From contig CABULH010000003.1 of assembly GCA_902492455.1 (NCBI GenBank), positions 1 through 64,000 on the forward strand: a DNA stretch of 64,000 bases. The letters run 5' to 3'. A program made the position numbers and the translations under genes. The notes under the pieces were generated by a model. It ran no database searches. It was not told where the DNA came from and saw only the letters and a program-made list of their open reading frames with translations. The DNA comes from an uncultured Oscillospiraceae bacterium. GTDB lineage: Bacteria; Bacillota; Clostridia; Oscillospirales; Acutalibacteraceae. The stretch's first letter is position 1. Each line of letters begins with the position of its first letter. This document shows, one piece after another, positions 34,952 through 44,611 of the stretch.

Positions 34952-35098
34952 TTTGAGGCAGGCGGGCCGTCGGGCCCTCCTGCCTCAACCTGCTTATGGC
35001 GGGTCCCGCCGCATCGTCCTTTATCGGAGCCGCCGCAGCGGTTTTAGCAGTGAAACGAACTTCCGCCGTCATGGCGGCGGTTGGTTTTATTGCTAAAA
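34952..35098 (+). promoter_or_regulatory. Structured rpsO-pnp intercistronic leader
   Basis: Two strong hairpins: TGAGGCAGG (34954-34962)/CCTGCCTCA (34979-34987) with an inner GGGCC/GGCCC, and a long stem TTTTAGCA (35042-35049)/TGCTAAAA (35091-35098) enclosing CCGCC/GGCGG. The first may be a partial terminator; the second, about 50 bases before pnp, is placed like the RNase-cleaved autoregulatory hairpin of pnp mRNAs in other bacteria (inference). Confidence 0.6.
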
Positions 35099-35145
35099 TG
35101 CCGGCCACGACTCCGATGGAAATAAACAAAAATCGGAGGTTAACC

Positions 35146-37338
35146 ATGTTCGAGAATTACAAGGTGTTCGAAACCACTTTGGCCGGACGTCCCCTGAAGG
35201 TGGAAACCGGCAAAATAGCCCAGCTGGCCAACGGTTCCTGTCTGGTCCGCTACGGCGAAACTGTGGTGCTCTGCGCGGTCACCATGTCTGCCAAGCCCCG
35301 GGAAGGCGTGGACTTCTTCCCCCTCTCCGTGGATTATGAAGAAAAGCTCTACTCCGTCGGCAAAATCCCCGGCTCGTTTCAGCGCCGGGAGGGCCGGCCC
35401 AGTGAAAAGGCCATCCTGACCTCCCGGGTCATCGACCGCCCTATCCGCCCTCTTTTCCCCAAGGATATGCGCAATGATGTCTCGGTGGTCTGCACCGTGA
35501 TGTCGGTGGATCCCGACTGCGCGCCGGAAATCACCGCCATGATCGGCACCTCCATCGCCATCTCCATTTCCAACATCCCGTGGGATGGCCCCATTTCCGG
35601 TGTGGTTGTGGGTTTGGTGGACGGTGAATACGTCATCAACCCCACTGCTGAGCAGGAGAAGAAATCCGACATGCATGTCACCGTGGCCTCCACTGCCGAT
35701 CTGGTCGCCATGATCGAGGCCGGCGCCAACGAAATCGACAACGAGACCATGTTCAACGGAATTATGGCGGGCCATGAGGCCAATCAGGCGATCGTGGAAT
35801 TCATCCGGGACATTCAAGCCGAGATCGGTAAGGAAAAGGTCACTTTTGAGTCCAATGATCCTGACCCCGCCATGTATGAGGCGATTCAAGAGTTTGCCAT
35901 TGAGAAAGTGCGCTACGCTCTGGATACCGATGATAAGCGGATTCGGGACGAACGGCTCCAGCCGGTATACGCCGAAGTTCACGAGAAATTCGACGAAGTC
36001 TATCCGGAGCAGGCCGCTAAAATCGACGACTGTCTGTACAAGCTGCAGAAATTCGTGGTGCGCCGCTGGCTGCTGGATGACGGCAAGCGGGTGGACGGCC
36101 GCGGCATCGACGAGATCCGTCCCCTGGCCGCCGAAGTCGGCCTCCTGCCCCGTGCCCACGGCTCCGGCATGTTCACCCGGGGTCAGACCCAGGTACTCAC
36201 TGTGGCGACCCTGGGTTCCTCCGGCGACGCCCAGATGCTGGACGGCCTGGACGACGAGCCGGACAAGCGGTATATGCATCACTACAACTTCCCCTCCTAT
36301 TCAGTGGGAGAGACCAAACCTTCCCGCGGCCCCGGCCGCCGGGAAATCGGCCACGGCGCGCTGGCTGAGCGGGCGCTGCTGCCGGTGATCCCCTCTGTGG
36401 AGGAGTTCCCCTACACCCTGCGGCTGGTGAGCGAGGTGGTGTCTTCCAACGGCTCCACCTCCCAGGCTTCCATCTGCGGCTCCACTCTGGCCCTGATGGA
36501 CGCGGGCGTTCCTATTAAGGCGCCTGTGGCCGGCATCTCCTGCGGCCTGGTCACCGAGGGCGACCGTTTCATGACCATGGTAGACATCCAGGGCCTGGAA
36601 GATTTCTTCGGCGATATGGACTTCAAAGTCGGCGGCACCCATAAGGGCATCACCGCCATTCAGATGGATCTGAAGGTGCACGGCCTGACCCCAGCCATCA
36701 TCAAAGAGGCTCTGGAAAAGACCTATAAGGCCCGGCTGTATATCCTGGACGAGATCATGCTCAAAGCTATCGCTGCTCCTCGGGAGGAACTGTCCAAATA
36801 TGCGCCCAAAATGCTGAGCACCAAGATCGATGTGGACAAGATCCGCGAGGTCATCGGCAAGGGCGGCTCGGTGATCCAGAAGATTCAGGCCGAGTGCAAC
36901 TGCAAAATCGATATTGAAGAGGACGGCAGCGTCTTTATTTCCGCCTTGAACACTGAAGACGCCAAACGGGCTTTGATGGTGGTGGAAACCATCGCCAAGG
37001 ATCCGGAAATCGGCGCTATTTATAAGGGCAAGGTCACCCGGCTGATGACCTTCGGCGCGTTTGTGGAAATCGCCCCCGGCAAAGAGGGCCTGGTTCACAT
37101 CAGCCGTTTGGATGTCAAGCGGGTGGACAAGGTGGAAGACGTGGTGGCCGTTGGGGACGAAGTCCTTGTGAAGGTCACAGAGATTGATGAGCAGGGCCGG
37201 CTGAATCTGTCCCGCCGGGACGCCCTGATCGAAGTGGAGGGTCTGACCCCGGAGAACACGGTGTCCGATTCTCCCCGTCCGCCCCGCCGTGAGGGCGGCT
37301 TCCGCCGGGATGGCGGCCGGAATCAGCGCCGGGACTAA
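35146..37338 (+). CDS. pnp: Polynucleotide phosphorylase (PNPase)
   Basis: 730 residues from ATG 35146, which has CGGAGG upstream. Order: two RNase PH core domains separated by a helical linker, then a KH domain (IREVIGKGGSVIQKIQ) and an S1 domain (about 620-690; GKVTRLMTFGAFVEIAPGKE), followed by a basic Arg/Gly tail. It degrades RNA from the 3-prime end phosphorolytically and adds tails. Length normal. A frame extending upstream to 34996 is open but lacks a ribosome site and conservation. A terminator follows at 37391. Confidence 0.97.
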   Translation: MFENYKVFETTLAGRPLKVETGKIAQLANGSCLVRYGETVVLCAVTMSAKPREGVDFFPLSVDYEEKLYSVGKIPGSFQRREGRPSEKAILTSRVIDRPIRPLFPKDMRNDVSVVCTVMSVDPDCAPEITAMIGTSIAISISNIPWDGPISGVVVGLVDGEYVINPTAEQEKKSDMHVTVASTADLVAMIEAGANEIDNETMFNGIMAGHEANQAIVEFIRDIQAEIGKEKVTFESNDPDPAMYEAIQEFAIEKVRYALDTDDKRIRDERLQPVYAEVHEKFDEVYPEQAAKIDDCLYKLQKFVVRRWLLDDGKRVDGRGIDEIRPLAAEVGLLPRAHGSGMFTRGQTQVLTVATLGSSGDAQMLDGLDDEPDKRYMHHYNFPSYSVGETKPSRGPGRREIGHGALAERALLPVIPSVEEFPYTLRLVSEVVSSNGSTSQASICGSTLALMDAGVPIKAPVAGISCGLVTEGDRFMTMVDIQGLEDFFGDMDFKVGGTHKGITAIQMDLKVHGLTPAIIKEALEKTYKARLYILDEIMLKAIAAPREELSKYAPKMLSTKIDVDKIREVIGKGGSVIQKIQAECNCKIDIEEDGSVFISALNTEDAKRALMVVETIAKDPEIGAIYKGKVTRLMTFGAFVEIAPGKEGLVHISRLDVKRVDKVEDVVAVGDEVLVKVTEIDEQGRLNLSRRDALIEVEGLTPENTVSDSPRPPRREGGFRRDGGRNQRRD

Positions 37339-37390
37339 AAGCCGACTGATCAAGCAAACCTAAGCAACGGCAAAGGATGGATTGGCAGGT

Positions 37391-37428
37391 GGTGCCGCAG
37401 AATGCAGAAAAACGCATTTTGCGGCACC
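37391..37428 (+). terminator. Terminator of pnp
   Basis: GGTGCCGCAGAATGC (37391-37405) pairs with GCATTTTGCGGCACC (37414-37428) with one wobble, followed by CTCATTTTT. Confidence 0.85.
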
Positions 37429-37584
37429 CTCATTTTTGCTGTGATATTGCCGGACTCCGGCAGGGAATCGGCGCAACCCCCTTGTCCCTGAATCAAAAGG
37501 GTGCTACAATGGGGAAAAACGCGGCACAACGGGTTATACTGGATATAGCGGCCAATCGCCGTAGGAAAGGCGTGATAAAGCAGT

Positions 37585-38460
37585 ATGGCTTTGAAAACAG
37601 GATTGGTGCTGGAGGGCGGCGGTATGCGCGGCCTTTATACCGTAGGCGTGCTGGACTGGTTCATGGAGCAGAACTTTCTGCCGGATTATGTCATCGGCGT
37701 GTCTGCAGGTGCAGGCAACGGCAGTTCTTATGTATCCGGCCAGCGGGGCCGGGCCTACCGAGTGGATGTGGATTATCTGGGTGACAAACGGTATATCAGC
37801 CTGTCCAATTTTCTGCGGACAAAGTCGGTTTTCGGTATGGATTTCATCTTCGATGAGATTCCCCGAACGCTGGACCCTTTTGATTATGAAGCCTTTCTCC
37901 GTTCTCCCTGTGAGTTTGTAGCCGGTGTGACGGATGTCTCCACGGGTCAGCCGGTCTATTTCGGCAAGCAGCCCACTATTGAGGAAGAATGCCGGATACT
38001 GCGGGCTTCCTCCGCCATTCCTATGTTCTCTCCCATCGTGGAAATCAACGGCGGGCGGTATTTGGACGGCGGCACTGCCGATCCCATTCCTGTGCGTAAA
38101 GCTCAAGCTGACGGTTGCGGCAAGTTGATTGTGGTGCTGACCCGGGATCGCTCCTATGTAAAAGGGCCGGAAAAGCATCATCGGCTGTACAGCCGCAAAT
38201 TCCGGGATGATCCCGCCATGATCCGACTGCTGGATACCCGGCATGAACTATACAACGAAACCCGCCGCTATCTGTTTGATCTGGAAAAGTCCGGGCAGGC
38301 GGTGGTGATCGCCCCCAGCGAGCCCTTAACCATCAGCCGTTTTGAAAAAAAGCGGGAGGCGCTGGATCAAGTTTTTCAGCTGGGGCGGCGGGACGCCCAG
38401 GAAAAATGGGAAGCGCTGCAGGCCTACCTGGCCGCGCCGAAGAAGGGAGAAACGGACTAA
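37585..38460 (+). CDS. Patatin-like phospholipase
   Basis: 291 residues. Oxyanion hole GGGMRG (residues 11-16), nucleophile Ser40 in GVSAG and Asp161 in DGGTADP form the Ser-Asp dyad of bacterial patatins. No signal peptide; a cytoplasmic or membrane-associated lipid acyl hydrolase is expected. Promoter TTGTCC-17-TACAAT at 37482-37510. Its stop overlaps the start of the ZIP transporter (TAATG), so the two are co-translated. Confidence 0.92.
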   Translation: MALKTGLVLEGGGMRGLYTVGVLDWFMEQNFLPDYVIGVSAGAGNGSSYVSGQRGRAYRVDVDYLGDKRYISLSNFLRTKSVFGMDFIFDEIPRTLDPFDYEAFLRSPCEFVAGVTDVSTGQPVYFGKQPTIEEECRILRASSAIPMFSPIVEINGGRYLDGGTADPIPVRKAQADGCGKLIVVLTRDRSYVKGPEKHHRLYSRKFRDDPAMIRLLDTRHELYNETRRYLFDLEKSGQAVVIAPSEPLTISRFEKKREALDQVFQLGRRDAQEKWEALQAYLAAPKKGETD

Positions 38461-39248
38461 TGCGCTGGGACCTCTTCGCCATTATGATGCTTCTCCCTTG
38501 GCTGGCTACCTTTGGCGGCAGTCTGATGGCCGCCCGCATCCGGGTAAACGCGCAGAAAGGGCAGGGGCCCCTGTTGGGGTTTGCTGCCGGTGTGATGGTG
38601 GCGGCCTCGGTATGGTCTTTGATCATCCCCGCTTTTGATGAAATGGGCACCGACTTCCGGGCTGCTGCCGTGGTAAGCCTTGGATTTGCTTTGGGCTGCG
38701 CCGGTATGCTGCTGTTAGACAAGCTTGTCCCTCATCAGCATATGGATGAGAACAGTCCCGAAGGCCGACCCAGTCATATGTCCCGGCCAATGCTACTGGT
38801 ATTGGCGGTAGCACTGCATAATATCCCCGAAGGACTTGCCCTGGGAGTGGTGATTTCTGCCGCCCTGCAAGACACCGGCATGACCTGGACAGCCGCTATC
38901 GTATTCGGTATCGGTTTGGCTCTCCAGAATTTTCCCGAGGGCATTGCGGTGGTGCTGCCGTTGAAACAGACTGGCAGTACCGCCAAGCGTTGCGCCTGGT
39001 GGGGGTTCTGGGCCAGTCTGGCGGAACCTGCGGCGGCGGTGGTGGGCATAGCCCTTACCTCCCTGCTGACGGCGGCGGGCGGTGTGGTACTGCCCATTCT
39101 GCTGAGCGTGGCCGCCGGCGCTATGGTGTTTATTACGGTGGAGGAGCTGATCCCGGAATCTCAGGCCGGAGGGCACGGACACGGCGCCACCTATGGCTTT
39201 CTACTGGGTTTTTGGCTGATGGCGCTGCTAGGAATCTTAGGCGGCTGA
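38460..39248 (+). CDS. ZIP family divalent metal transporter
   Basis: 262 residues, eight predicted spans. The metal-binding helices carry HNIPEGLALG and QNFPEGIAV, the paired ZIP motifs; a His-rich loop (PHQHMDE) lies before the fourth span and another (GGHGHG) before the last. It should import zinc, iron or manganese. Start ATG 38460 overlaps the patatin stop; frames reaching further upstream have no ribosome site. Confidence 0.92.
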   Translation: MRWDLFAIMMLLPWLATFGGSLMAARIRVNAQKGQGPLLGFAAGVMVAASVWSLIIPAFDEMGTDFRAAAVVSLGFALGCAGMLLLDKLVPHQHMDENSPEGRPSHMSRPMLLVLAVALHNIPEGLALGVVISAALQDTGMTWTAAIVFGIGLALQNFPEGIAVVLPLKQTGSTAKRCAWWGFWASLAEPAAAVVGIALTSLLTAAGGVVLPILLSVAAGAMVFITVEELIPESQAGGHGHGATYGFLLGFWLMALLGILGG

Positions 39249-39287
39249 TATCAGGAATAGTAACGGCTTGGAAGGGACCGCGGAAAG

Positions 39288-40643
39288 ATGAGAATTATCA
39301 TTGTGGGCGACGGCAAAATGGGTTTTGCTCTCTCCCAGAATTTATCCGGCGAAGGCCACGATATTGTCATGATTGATGAAAATCCCGACGTGCTGCGCCT
39401 GTCCAGCAACACCCAGGACGTGGGCTGCATTTGCGGCAACGGAGTGGATATCGACGTTCAGCGGGAAGCAGGGGTAGCCGCGGCGGATCTGATGATCGCC
39501 GTGACCTCCCGGGACGAGGTGAACATCATCTGCTGCCTGCTGGCGAAAAAACTGGGAGCCAAGCACACCATAGCCCGTGTACGGGGACCGGAATACATGA
39601 AAACCACCTTGCTCATGCGGGAGGAGCTGGGGCTTTCTCTGTCGGTGAATCCGGAGATGGCGGCTGCGGCGGAAATCTCTCGGATTCTCCGTTTCCCTTC
39701 CGCCATGAAGGTAGACTTCTTCTCCAAGGGCAAGGTTGAAATCGTGGAATTCCGGGTGGGCCAAGGTTCTCCCCTGCACGGCGTGGCTCTGCGGGAACTC
39801 TCCTCCCGCTTCCGGGCCAAGGTGCTGGTCTGCGCCGTGCAGCGGGAGGGAACCGTGCAGATCCCTGGCGGATCCTTTGTCCTGCAGGCGGAAGATTTGG
39901 TCAGCGTCACCGGTTCCCCGGCGGATATTAACCAGTTTTTCCGCAGCACCGGTCTGCTGGCTCAGAAAACCCGCACGGTGATGATCGTGGGCGGCGGCAA
40001 GACCAGCTTCTATCTTTGCCGGTTGTTGGGAGAGATGGGCGTCCGGGTCAAGGTAGTGGAGATCGACCCTCAGCGCTGTGCGGTGCTGGCTGAAGCGCTG
40101 CCCAAGGCGATGATCATTCAGGGGGACGGCTCCGACCGCGAACTGCTCCAGGAAGAGGGCATCGACGACGTGGATGTCCTGGCGGCCCTGACCGGACTGG
40201 ACGAAGAAAATGTGGTGGTTTCCATGTATGCTCATTCCCGGGGAGTGAACAAGGTCATCACCAAAATCAACCACATCAGCTTCGGTGAAATCCTGGGGAA
40301 GGCGGGAATCGAATGCGTGATCACCCCTCATCTGATCGCCGCCAACTATATTCTGCGGTATGTGCGGGCCATGCAGAATGCCCCTGGAAGCCGGGTGGAA
40401 GCATTGTCCCGGATTGTCGGCGGACAGGCGGAGGCGGTGGAATTCCGGGCAAATCAGGATTTCGCCGGCAACCGTATTCCACTGCGGGATCTGCGGCTGA
40501 AAAAGGATCTTCTTGTGGCCTGCATCATTCGGGACAACCGGGTGATCTATCCCAGCGGCGACGACTGGATCCAGCCCCGGGATGGTGTGATCGTGGTCAC
40601 CACCCGGATCACTCTGGAGGGGCTGAACGATATCCTGGCATAG
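39288..40643 (+). CDS. trkA: Trk potassium uptake regulator TrkA
   Basis: 451 residues with two tandem RCK units, each a Rossmann NAD-binding domain (IIVGDGKMG at 1-10 and MIVGGGKTS at about 230) plus a TrkA-C domain. It binds NAD(H) and gates the TrkH channel on the inner face of the membrane. The gene for TrkH lies 54 bases downstream. No regulatory site recognised. Confidence 0.96.
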   Translation: MRIIIVGDGKMGFALSQNLSGEGHDIVMIDENPDVLRLSSNTQDVGCICGNGVDIDVQREAGVAAADLMIAVTSRDEVNIICCLLAKKLGAKHTIARVRGPEYMKTTLLMREELGLSLSVNPEMAAAAEISRILRFPSAMKVDFFSKGKVEIVEFRVGQGSPLHGVALRELSSRFRAKVLVCAVQREGTVQIPGGSFVLQAEDLVSVTGSPADINQFFRSTGLLAQKTRTVMIVGGGKTSFYLCRLLGEMGVRVKVVEIDPQRCAVLAEALPKAMIIQGDGSDRELLQEEGIDDVDVLAALTGLDEENVVVSMYAHSRGVNKVITKINHISFGEILGKAGIECVITPHLIAANYILRYVRAMQNAPGSRVEALSRIVGGQAEAVEFRANQDFAGNRIPLRDLRLKKDLLVACIIRDNRVIYPSGDDWIQPRDGVIVVTTRITLEGLNDILA

Positions 40644-40697
40644 TCCCTTGCGGCAAAAATGATAGAAGACGGCGAAAGCCGGAGGTGGGTATAATCC

Positions 40698-42137
40698 GTG
40701 AACATACGAATGGTTCTGCGCACTCTGGGCTACGTGCTGGGCGCGGAGTCTGCTTTGCTGCTGCTGCCTTTGCTGACGGCGGCGCTGTACCGGGAAAATC
40801 CGGTACCCTTTCTCATTCCGCTGCTGGCGCTGGGAATCTGCGCGTTGATTCTCTGCCGGATACGGGTGAAGGAAAAAACCATATACGCCCGAGAGGGCTT
40901 CCTGATCGTCTCTCTTTCCTGGATTCTGGTTTCCCTGGCCGGAGCGGTGCCCTTTGTGTTGGCCGGGGCGATTCCTTCCTATATCGACGCCGTGTTTGAA
41001 ACAGTATCCGGTTTCACCACCACCGGCGCCAGCATTCTCACCGATGTGGAGGCGCTTCCCCGGGGGCTGCTGTTCTGGCGCAGCTTCACCCATTGGATCG
41101 GCGGCATGGGGGTGCTGGTTTTTATCATGGCGGTGCTGCCCTTGGCCAATGACCGCTCCATGCACGTCATGCGGGCAGAGGTTCCCGGCCCTTCGGTGGG
41201 GAAAATTGTGCCCCGGGCGCGGCACACGGCCATTTGGCTGTATGGCATCTATTTGGGCCTGACGGCGGTGGAGGTGGTCTTCCTGCTAGCCGGCGGCATG
41301 CCGCTGTTTGACAGTCTGGTAAACACGTTCGGCACCGCCGGCACGGGCGGCTTTGCCATCAAAAACGCCAGCATCGGCTTTTATAACAGCGCTTATGTGG
41401 ACGGCGTAATCACCGTCTTCATGCTGCTGTTCGGCATCAATTTCAACCTCTATTTTCTGCTGTTGATGCGGGATTTCAAGCAGGTGCTGAAAAGCGAGGA
41501 GCTGCGCGTGTATCTGGGCACTGCTCTGGCGGCCATGTTCCTCATCGCCTTCAATATTCTGCCGCAATACAGCGGATTCGGCGAGGCGTTCCGCCTCTCT
41601 TCCTTTCAGGTAAGTTCCATTATGACCACCACCGGCTTCGCCACAGCCGACTACACCATGTGGCCCTCCTTTTCCCAGACCATCTTGTTTTTGCTGATGA
41701 TTCTTGGCGCCTGCGGCGGATCCACCGGCGGCGGCCTCAAGATATCCCGCGCCATTATTCTAGTGAAATCGCTGGGGAGAGAAGTGGTGCGAATGGTCCA
41801 TCCTCGCGCGGTGGGCGCGGTGCGGCTGGATGGCAAACGGGTGGACGATCAAACCACCCGGGATGTGGGTGTGTTTTTCATCGCGTATATATTCATCATC
41901 TTTATCATGACCCTGCTGGTCTCTTTGGACGGCTTCGGCTTTGCTACCACCTTCAGCGCGGTAGCCGCCTGTATGGGCAACATCGGTCCCGGTCTGGGCG
42001 CGGTGGGACCCATGGGAAATTTTGCGGATTTTTCCGTAGCCTCCAAGCTGCTGCTCTCCCTCACCATGCTGCTGGGGCGGCTGGAAATCTTCCCCTTGGT
42101 CCTCTTCTTCACCCCTGTACTCTACCGTAAACGGTGA
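40698..42137 (+). CDS. trkH: Trk potassium channel TrkH
   Basis: 479 residues, about ten membrane spans with four pore loops whose filters contain TTTGASIL, GTAGTGGF, TTTGFA and GNIGPGLG. Together with TrkA it forms a K+ uptake system driven by membrane potential. Ribosome site GGAGGTGGG precedes GTG 40698. Normal length for the family. Confidence 0.96.
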   Translation: MNIRMVLRTLGYVLGAESALLLLPLLTAALYRENPVPFLIPLLALGICALILCRIRVKEKTIYAREGFLIVSLSWILVSLAGAVPFVLAGAIPSYIDAVFETVSGFTTTGASILTDVEALPRGLLFWRSFTHWIGGMGVLVFIMAVLPLANDRSMHVMRAEVPGPSVGKIVPRARHTAIWLYGIYLGLTAVEVVFLLAGGMPLFDSLVNTFGTAGTGGFAIKNASIGFYNSAYVDGVITVFMLLFGINFNLYFLLLMRDFKQVLKSEELRVYLGTALAAMFLIAFNILPQYSGFGEAFRLSSFQVSSIMTTTGFATADYTMWPSFSQTILFLLMILGACGGSTGGGLKISRAIILVKSLGREVVRMVHPRAVGAVRLDGKRVDDQTTRDVGVFFIAYIFIIFIMTLLVSLDGFGFATTFSAVAACMGNIGPGLGAVGPMGNFADFSVASKLLLSLTMLLGRLEIFPLVLFFTPVLYRKR

Positions 42138-42203
42138 CAGACAAAGGGATAGGAACCGGCGGAAACAGGTATACTATAAGAAACAGAACGACGGAGGGAT
42201 CGG

Positions 42204-43472
42204 ATGGAACAACTGGAAAAGCTCAGGCTGGACAACGGCCTGCGGGTGCTGCTGCTCCCTGTGGAAGGGGCGCTTTCCGCCTCCGTCGGTGTTTGGATAG
42301 AGGCGGGCTCCCGATATGAAGCGGCCGCCAAACAGGGGATCTCTCATTTTGTGGAACACATGACTTTCAAAGGAACCGCCGCCCGCACCGCCCGGCAGAT
42401 CTCTGAAGAGATGGATTTGCTGGGCGGCGGCATGAACGCCTACACCACCAAAGAGTACACTCGTTTTTACGCCCAGACCCTGGCGGAAAACGCCCGTCCC
42501 GCCATGGAGCTGTTGACGGATATGCTGCTGCATTCTCGGATGGCAGCTGAGGATGTTGAGCTGGAGCGCGGCGTCATTCTGGAGGAAATGGCCATGTATG
42601 AGGACGCAGGAGAGGATCTGGCTCATGAAGCTCTCTGCGGCGCCATATGGCCCGATTCCCCATTGGGACGGCCCATCTGCGGAACCCGGGAAACGGTTAG
42701 TGCCATCACCCCCCAGGATTTGCTGCAATATGTGGCGGAGGAATATACCCCCGGCCGCATGGTGGCGGTGGCGGCGGGAGGATATAACCGGGAGGATATG
42801 CTGGACTGTCTGCAATCCACCCTGGGCCGGCTGAAGCCCGGCGCACCTTGTCCGGCTGCGGATACTCCGGCGTTTACTCCCGGGGTCGTGCTGCGTAAAA
42901 AGAAGTTTGAACAGGTGAGCCTGGAACTGGCGGTACCTGGTATACCATCCGGCGCCGAGGACGGGGATTTGCGCTATGCTCTGCTGCTTTTCAATTTTAT
43001 CGCCGGCGGCGGCGCATCCTCCCGGCTTTTCCTGCGGCTGAGAGAGGAACTGGGTCTGGCTTATTCAGTTTACAGCACCCATTATGCATCCAAGGGCGCG
43101 GGGCTGTTCACCGTCAGCGCCGCGGTTTCACCTAAGCAACAGTTTCGGGTACTGGGGGAAATCCGGGATATTCTGGCTGGCTTGGCTCAAGGTATCGGCG
43201 AGGAAGAGTTCCTGCGGGCCCGAGCCCAGATCAAATCCTCTTTTATACTGGGACTGGAAACCGTTGCCGCCCGGGCTACCTATGTGGGCCGCAACGAACT
43301 GCTGGAGGGCCGTTCCATCCGGGAGACGGAGGTGCTGTCTGCGCTGGACCAGCTGGAGCCCCGGGACATTGAAAGGCTGGCAGCCCGCCTGCTGCAGAAT
43401 GCCTCCTGGGCGTTATCCGCCGCAGGCAAGGTGGAAAGCAAGGAGATGTACCTTCCCTTTATCCAGCCTTGA
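42204..43472 (+). CDS. M16 family zinc metallopeptidase
   Basis: 422 residues. The inverted zinc motif HFVEH (His48, Glu51, His52) is present, with the downstream glutamate in LEEMAMYEDAGED, and a second inactive M16 domain (about 190-400). No signal peptide; PqqL/YmxG-like processing peptidases of this length are cytoplasmic in Firmicutes. Two convergent hairpins end the gene. Confidence 0.92.
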   Translation: MEQLEKLRLDNGLRVLLLPVEGALSASVGVWIEAGSRYEAAAKQGISHFVEHMTFKGTAARTARQISEEMDLLGGGMNAYTTKEYTRFYAQTLAENARPAMELLTDMLLHSRMAAEDVELERGVILEEMAMYEDAGEDLAHEALCGAIWPDSPLGRPICGTRETVSAITPQDLLQYVAEEYTPGRMVAVAAGGYNREDMLDCLQSTLGRLKPGAPCPAADTPAFTPGVVLRKKKFEQVSLELAVPGIPSGAEDGDLRYALLLFNFIAGGGASSRLFLRLREELGLAYSVYSTHYASKGAGLFTVSAAVSPKQQFRVLGEIRDILAGLAQGIGEEEFLRARAQIKSSFILGLETVAARATYVGRNELLEGRSIRETEVLSALDQLEPRDIERLAARLLQNASWALSAAGKVESKEMYLPFIQP

Positions 43473-43531
43473 TAAAAAAGCGGAAGAGGACTCCTCTGCG
43501 GCGCAGAGAAGCTCCCTTCCGTTCTGATTAG

Positions 43532-43565
43532 AAGAAGGGCCGCTATTTCCATAGCGGCCCTTCTT
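43532..43565. terminator. Convergent bidirectional terminator
   Basis: AAGAAGGGCCGCTAT (43532-43546), loop TTCC, and its perfect complement 43551-43565. It serves the M16 gene on the plus strand and the minus-strand gene ending at 43584. Confidence 0.85.
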
Positions 43566-43583
43566 TGGTTATGGATAACACAG

Positions 43584-44582
43584 TCAGCGGGAGGTATCCT
43601 CCACGCCGGTGAGCTTCCAGCCGTCACCGGCTTTCTGCACATGAAATATCTGGAAAAAGTCCGCCTGATCCGGCGTGGGATCCACAAGATTTCCCTTTTC
43701 ATCGATGCCGATGTTTTCCGCCGACACATACCCAATCCGCAGAGTGTACTGGTCCCCCTTCTTTTTCAGCGTATCCAGAACCGGAGTATAAGCGGAGTTG
43801 GAAGCGCTGAAGGGTACCCGGTAAATTTTAGCCGACGCATCGTATTCATAATACATGATGGTGTCCGGCTCACCGATACTTTTCAACTGCGGTACCGCAT
43901 CCTCCCCGTACAGGGAAGCATAGGAATCGGTGATGGCCTGAAGAGGGATCTGCATAAAGCCATCGTCATCAATCTGGTAAATAGAATTGTCATCCTTTTC
44001 CCGGATCTGACGAATCCGTTCCGCATCGGTAAGCTTCCAGATAGCCGCCAGCATCAAAGCGTCCTGAGGATCATCGTTGATATCCGTAAAGGGATCAGGG
44101 ATATACTGGGTGACAGGATTCAGAAAATCCATCAGCTCTTCCCGCAGGGCGGTATCGTCCTGGGAACGCTGGATTGCCTGTACGCCAAAGATCACCAGGG
44201 CCACAACGCCGGTGGCGGCCAGCAACAGCACCAGCAGTCCCAGCGGAGCGGCAAAACGATGGCGGCCCCGTCTTCTGCCCCGTTTGGTGTACCGACCGGT
44301 CCCACGGATCACTGTCTCCGCCCGTTCATTATCCTCAGGTTCCGTATTTTCAGCCTTGGTCCACTGCAGTCCGGTCTCTTTTGTCTCCGGCACCGCCAGT
44401 GCTGCTTCCGCGCTTTCCGTCTCCAGCGCAGCCTCTGCCTCATCGGTGGGGGCGATCTCCGGTTCCGCCGGCAACTCTATGCCTGGCCGGACCGCCGTTT
44501 CCTCTTGCGGCAGCGAAACCTCTTCCTGTTCCGGCTGACCCGGCTGTTCCACCAGATCCTCCACCTTTTTCCACTCGCCCAT
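43584..44582 (-). CDS. Single-pass membrane protein with acidic cytoplasmic half
   Basis: 332 residues. The first 80 are Glu/Ala/Pro-rich and acidic, then a basic patch RGRRRGRHR and one membrane span (about 112-134). The extracellular part (140-332) is globular, with FTDINDDPQDALMLAAIWKL and DSYASLYGEDAVPQLKSIGE. The family is not recognised. Its start lies 30 bases after the proA stop and may be on the proBA transcript. No enzymatic motif seen. Confidence 0.75.
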   Translation of the reverse strand: MGEWKKVEDLVEQPGQPEQEEVSLPQEETAVRPGIELPAEPEIAPTDEAEAALETESAEAALAVPETKETGLQWTKAENTEPEDNERAETVIRGTGRYTKRGRRRGRHRFAAPLGLLVLLLAATGVVALVIFGVQAIQRSQDDTALREELMDFLNPVTQYIPDPFTDINDDPQDALMLAAIWKLTDAERIRQIREKDDNSIYQIDDDGFMQIPLQAITDSYASLYGEDAVPQLKSIGEPDTIMYYEYDASAKIYRVPFSASNSAYTPVLDTLKKKGDQYTLRIGYVSAENIGIDEKGNLVDPTPDQADFFQIFHVQKAGDGWKLTGVEDTSR

Positions 44583-44611
44583 ATTCGTCCTCCTATGTGC
44601 AGATAGTTCCC

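Noticed and set aside
34996..35145. N-terminal extension of pnp
   Set aside because: PNPase homology begins at 35146 with its own ribosome site; the extension overlaps the hairpin leader.
35140..37353. Two long minus-strand open frames opposite pnp
   Set aside because: Shadow frames of a confident gene; no ribosome site or domain.
39342..41225. Very long minus-strand open frame opposite trkA/trkH
   Set aside because: It is antisense to two well-supported genes, rich in His, Gln, Arg and Gly as expected from the reverse of GC-rich codons, and has no recognisable domain.
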